Source: Punica granatum (Eukaryota; Streptophyta; Magnoliopsida; Myrtales; Lythraceae). Taken from it: a stretch of 64,000 nt of DNA. The stretch lies in contig NC_045129.1 of assembly GCF_007655135.1 (NCBI RefSeq), positions 6,944,001-7,008,000 on the forward strand, given 5' to 3'. Shown here piece after piece: positions 59,521 through 64,000 of this stretch. Each line of letters opens with the position of its first letter. The stretch's first letter is position 1. The position numbers were made by a program, and so were the translations under genes. The notes under the pieces are model-generated. The model had not been told where the DNA came from and ran no database searches. It saw only the letters and a list, made by a program, of their open reading frames with translations.

Positions 59521-59562
<42 letters not shown>
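59521..59562. repeat. (CT)21 microsatellite upstream of BEH2
   Basis: Twenty-one CT units (GA on the BEH2 strand), about 320-360 bp upstream of the start codon. An AAGA/GAAA run lies at 59463-59490. GA/CT runs are common near plant promoters. Confidence 0.95.
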
Positions 59563-59564
<2 letters not shown>

Positions 59565-61914
59565 ACTCATTCACATTCACACGAGGCTTTGAATTGGCAC
59601 ATATTGATTCGTTCATCTAGTTATTTATGAAACGTAAAATAGACGAAAATGAATTAATTATGAGGAAAAAAATCCATTGACTGATTCAAAAAAAATAGAA
59701 AATGGCGTTTCGAAAGTTCTGTTAGGGCAGTGTCGCGTATACTAGTTTTGAAATCAAGAAGTTTCAGGTTGAATCTTCGTTAGTAAGATTATTTTATTAT
59801 TTTGTTATTTTATTATTTTATTATAGATTTATTGATCTTAAATTTTTTTAAAAAAGAATATTATGATTTTTTGTGGGATAATTCTGCATATCATCTCGTG
59901 TAAAATCTTATAATATTTGAAATTAGCATTGAAATTTATTGGCTTCGATGTTCATCGTCCACCCCCAACACTTTCATTGTCATTGATTGGCTAAATGAGG
60001 AATTGATAGGAGTTGGCACTTGTTGCTAGTTATCACTTTAAGATTGCTCATTTCCTTTGCCCTCTAGTCTAGTTACGAGGTAATTAGCACTTAATAGCAC
60101 TCACGTTCTTTTGCAATTAAGAGGTTCTAAATTTGAAATTCATCAATGTAAAATCTCTTATTTCATGTTAGGTATATGAAAAAAGACGAGACATGGATCC
60201 ATATCGAATTGAGATATGAATGTGTCTCTAGGAATCATATGCATGTAAAGGCAAAAAGGAGTGAGAATAAATTATAGTAATTGACGACTTACTATGCTTA
60301 TAATAGAACACCAAAGTGGAAGTGATCGAGGGAAGCCTCAGGGAACTATCAAAAGAGACTTTTTGTTATCTTTATAATGAAGCATAGAGAAATTGATTTT
60401 ACTAGTAATAGTACGAGAATCATCCAAAGTTTCTTTTTTCGTAAGCCAAATCTCGAAAAGAATTATATAAAAAAATGTTACATTTACATATCTTATGTTC
60501 GTAATGAAAGAGCTTCAACACTTACAATTTTTTTTTTTTTAAAAAAAGATATATCTGCTTATAGTTAGGATAATTTCAACATATAAATTGAAATATTACC
60601 CTATTACACCATCAATATTTTCTTAGGTTTCTCCAACTAAAATGGGTATCACATGTCGATCATACCCTTGCATGTGGATTGCGAATATTAATTTCAGATT
60701 AACCGGCATTATACAATATGTACTACTTGCAGTCTTGATTGGTCGTAAAAACTTCATCTACACATGCCATAGGACTATTCTGTATTTTTCCTCAGTGCAG
60801 ATGTATCATCATATATATTATTAGCATATGGCTAGGGTAAAGAAGAATTGGACCAGTCAAATGAATAAGGTACTTCCAAGCAAATATGGTTGTGAAACCT
60901 AACTTAGATGTGGCCAAAATGGGGCCAAGGGGACAATAGAATAGGAAGAAGTAGCCTCCATTATTGACAAAATGGGGCTGAGTATGATTGAGGGCTTGAA
61001 AGAAAAATAATCACCATGGCTTCTATTTTTTTATTTATTTCTTTGTTGTGAAATGTATATTGAAGATATATAGGGAGCATGATCCTCCCTATAAGCAGCA
61101 ATATATCCACATCAACAATATATGGACAATCAGCTCATCATTCACCCCATCTCCCTTTATTTTTTTGGGGTGAAAATCTTTTATAATATTTTTAACTTTC
61201 AGATATGTAACTTTTTAGGATTAATTCTGTTACATTATGACATGTTCATATCATATTCATAAACATCCCTCATAACTAGAAGTTTAATAAAAAAAAATTA
61301 CTGGATAATTATGTTCCATAAATTATGCATTGCTAGCAGATGGGGGTGTTTCTCATTGGATCCTATTTAAAACAAAAAAAAAGAAAAAGTATGCTTAGTT
61401 AGTCTTTCTATTGAAAATGAAAATAAAAAAAGAAAATTGAGAAATAAGAATAAATTCGAAAATTCTCCCAAGAAAATATTTTCAAAAGGGAAAGATGCTT
61501 TCTCCGGTAATTGAGGCGAAGGCTAATCTGATAACCTGACGTGATGTTCAGTTGTGAACGGTGTGGATACGGTCAGACGTGTGGGACACGGTGGGCCCCA
61601 CGCCCCCACGTTACACTTCTTCAGCGGGCAGGTACCTTTCTTTCACGAGACCCCACCCAAGTGGGTTCCACACGTGCGACAGAGAAAAAGTATAGCAGCA
61701 GAAATTTATTTTTTTTAATTTAATTTAATTTAACACAAAAGTCACAAGTGAAGGTCTGTCTCGAGTGTTTGAGCCGTGAACTACACGCCCAATTACTTCA
61801 ATTAATTAAACAGAGAGGGCGTCATGATGCATCGAGACGCATCCTTTTCAGAATTAAGTGATTTTTTATGTGAGATATAATTGGGGGTAAATTCGAAGTG
61901 TATTTAAAAAAAAA
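59563..61914. other. Intergenic DNA upstream of BEH2
   Basis: A degenerate S1 head (GCAGTGTCGCGTATACTAG, AATCAAGAAGTTTCAGGTTG) lies at about 59726-59800. A GC-richer patch at 61530-61690 has no motif. No gene is seen. Confidence 0.4.
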
Positions 61915-62018
61915 TATAACACAGTGACGCATATTGTTGTTGATAATTAAGAAATTTAAGGTTAGATACTCATTATATTAGACCTATGACCTGCATACAC
62001 CTAAAAACAGAAAAAAAA
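61915..62018 (+). repeat. SINE-like repeat, family S1, partial
   Basis: Head ATAACACAGTGACGCATATT, AATTAAGAAATTTAAGGTTAG, then a shortened body and a poly-A end. Confidence 0.5.
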
Positions 62019-62224
62019 ATCGATGTGTACATGTAATTTAATAAAATGTCAGCCACACTCATTTTAAAAAGAGTGTTTATATTATCCTAACAATCAATTT
62101 AAAAATCCTCCTAATACAAAGTCTCACTCACATGGCATAACTTGTGATTCAAGGATTTTTAATAGATGGAGTGAAATTTTAAATTATGCGGATTTTTAGA
62201 ATACAATACATAGGAGAATTCTTT

Positions 62225-62470
62225 GTTTGGTTTTGGAGTAAATTTTTTTACTCAATTTCACTTTGACTCCACTTATCTTCAAATTAACAACGCAATTATT
62301 ATTTTTTTCCTTTTTTTTTATTTTTTTATTTTAAGTACTATTTAATTTAATTTTAATATTAAATTCTCTCAATTATTCATTATTTTTTCACATTTTTTTT
62401 CCATAATTCAACTACACAATTATTACTTTTTAATTTTCTCTCTTCAACTTATTATTACAATCAAATTAAA
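62225..62470 (+). repeat. AT-rich internally repetitive family
   Basis: It opens GTTTGGTTTTGGAGTAAATT and continues with TCTCTCAATTATTCATTATT and CATAATTCAACTACACAATT units as in 3046-3366. Confidence 0.45.
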
Positions 62471-62756
62471 TATGTATATATATCTATATATATACATAGT
62501 TGAAAACAAAATAGGACAATTATCATCATTCATTGAGCATATGCTTTAGTTAAGCCTTCGCATCCCAAATTGAGATTATTGAAAACCCGACATCTATAGT
62601 GCCAGAGCAAATCCCTCGAAAGAAAGATAGTTTATGGAGGAGAGGGCAGGGAGTAGATCCGGTTGGGGTGGTCCCCTTCGGTCACCAATACCCTAATAAG
62701 GTTGCAAGAGCTCCATCAGAACTTTGACAACCTCGATTGAGGGAGGGCGTGAATCA

Positions 62757-62787
<31 letters not shown>

Positions 62788-63256
62788 TCTCTCTCTCTGA
62801 TGGGACTCTGGCGATTTTGTTGAGGTATGAGATGGTTGGAGGGGACCTCCCAGCCAAGCCTACTCTCATCACTCTCTTTCTCTCTCTCGTCCCTTTTGAG
62901 AGACTCTAATGATCGAGGAGTGGGGTTGTTTGAGGGGCCTGCAACTAAAGGGAACTCAACCGCTCCCGCCCTCTTTGACAGTGATTATTATTATTATTTA
63001 TTGGGAGTGTCACGTCATCTTAAGGGTTCACCATGTGTTGAGTCCATTATCATGTTAGTACGGACAGAGTGAACATTAGAATGAAGAGGGGCAATTGCTC
63101 CCCGTTTCATCTCCCAATCTTTGTTAAGCATGGGTATGAAACTAAGAGAATGTATGATTTTTCCCCATAAGAAAGAAAAAATCACACCTCTATAATATGT
63201 TTCTATTTGTGTTTACCCCTGAATATCCCTGCTAATGAAGGAATTTGTGTTTCATT
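62471..63256. other. Intergenic DNA with poly-C/CT tract
   Basis: Twenty-nine consecutive C residues (62757-62785) run into a CT microsatellite to about 62797. Open frames through it are low-complexity artefacts. No gene is seen. Confidence 0.6.
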
Positions 63257-63440
63257 ATTTTTTTTTTGTCCCATAGTATCATGAAGTTTAATGAGCTCCG
63301 ACTAATTCAGTTCGAGTTGGATCGACTCACTAAGGGATAAAGCTCTCCAAATCAAAGATTATCTCCATCCACAAAACTCTAACTCGAAACTTTACTTATG
63401 AAAAATAAGTGTGAATCGCTTGAACCAATCCTTATTGGTA
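63257..63440 (-). repeat. SINE-like repeat, family S2
   Basis: On the minus strand TACCAATAAGGATTGGTTCA, GCGATTCACACTTATT, the B-box-like GTTTCGAGTTAGAG, TTTATCCCTTAGTGAGTCG, CGAACTGAATTAGTCGGAG and a poly-A end follow the S2 order. Confidence 0.6.
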
Positions 63441-64000
63441 ATTTGTATTTTCATTTTGAGCTTTAGAAATTTCAAGCACTTGTAACAAAAGAAGAAATTC
63501 TGGTAATCTACTTATAATATTCATGTTATTTATAAATATTTGGAAATTAATATTGAGAATGCAAACCCGAAATGGTTACTTTCCGCAAACAAAATATAAT
63601 TTCACATATTATGTTGATATGATATTATATATTGCCCCCTTGAGCTAAAGTTCTGGTTTCATCTCTACACGTTTGCAAAAGGAGAGATACTAAGTGTCCT
63701 ATTTTAAAAGGAGGGAGTGTTTCTTGCATTTTGTAAAACAATATGGGTGAGTATGGAATTCACCCTTCTCATTAATAAGACTTTATGCATACTTTTTTTT
63801 TTCTTCCAGTATCAAATTATATTAAAATGTGACATTTGTTATAATAAAGAAAAAAGTAAAAATAAGACATTGATTTTTTTTTCAATTTTATGAAATGTTG
63901 TATACCTAATAAATAGAAAACCCAAACAATATGATACGAGTAGCCCATGATCGCGAATTTGGTGTGAGACCTCTAGGTTTTTATATATGTGTCACAAACC
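63441..64000. other. AT-rich DNA at the window edge
   Basis: No gene or element recognised. Confidence 0.4.

Overview
The window reads as nuclear DNA of a eudicot plant. It is AT-rich, gene-sparse and full of plant-type transposon relics, and its protein-coding genes are plant-specific families. The protein sequences would fit a rosid, possibly Myrtales such as pomegranate, but that is only a guess. I see no bacterial, viral or organellar genes.

Only four genes look intact, all on the minus strand. Three are intronless family-1 UDP-glycosyltransferases resembling the UGT72 group (16620-18083, 36967-38454, 48503-49966). A fourth UGT copy (32005-33904) is a broken C-terminal fragment. The fourth intact gene is a two-exon BES1/BZR1 transcription factor, closest to Arabidopsis BEH2 (57558-59199). 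The UGTs form a cluster. UGT2 and UGT3 are close paralogues, and the pseudogene sits in a second copy of UGT2's 3' flank (about 28.67-32.34 kb versus 34.31-37.32 kb). UGT1 is a more distant relative.

Most of the rest is mobile DNA, and several elements can be delimited to the base. A PIF/Harbinger element (2767-8451) carries both of its genes in decayed form and is itself interrupted by a solo LTR (5868-7530) with a perfect 5-bp duplication. A second Harbinger copy (23038-25189, opposite orientation) has lost the first gene. A TRIM-like retroelement with three LTRs lies at 11159-12130. A Tip100-like hAT element (32343-33873) splits the UGT pseudogene, and a hAT-type MITE (28936-29462) has its empty site in the paralogous duplicate. 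Further MITEs include a long fold-back, Tourist-like elements and a hairpin element. Several families of tRNA-derived SINE-like repeats, called S1 to S4 here, are scattered over the whole window.

By region: 1-16 kb is transposons; 16.6-18.1 kb is UGT1; 18-28 kb is repeats including Harbinger-2; 27.5-38.5 kb is the duplicated UGT block; 39-48 kb is MITEs and AT-rich DNA; 48.5-50 kb is UGT3; 50-57 kb is repeats; 57.5-59.6 kb is BEH2 and its promoter; 59.6-64 kb is AT-rich repeats. I found no new multi-gene system. The most informative content is the insertion history of the UGT duplication and the SINE families that appear to share a 3' tail.
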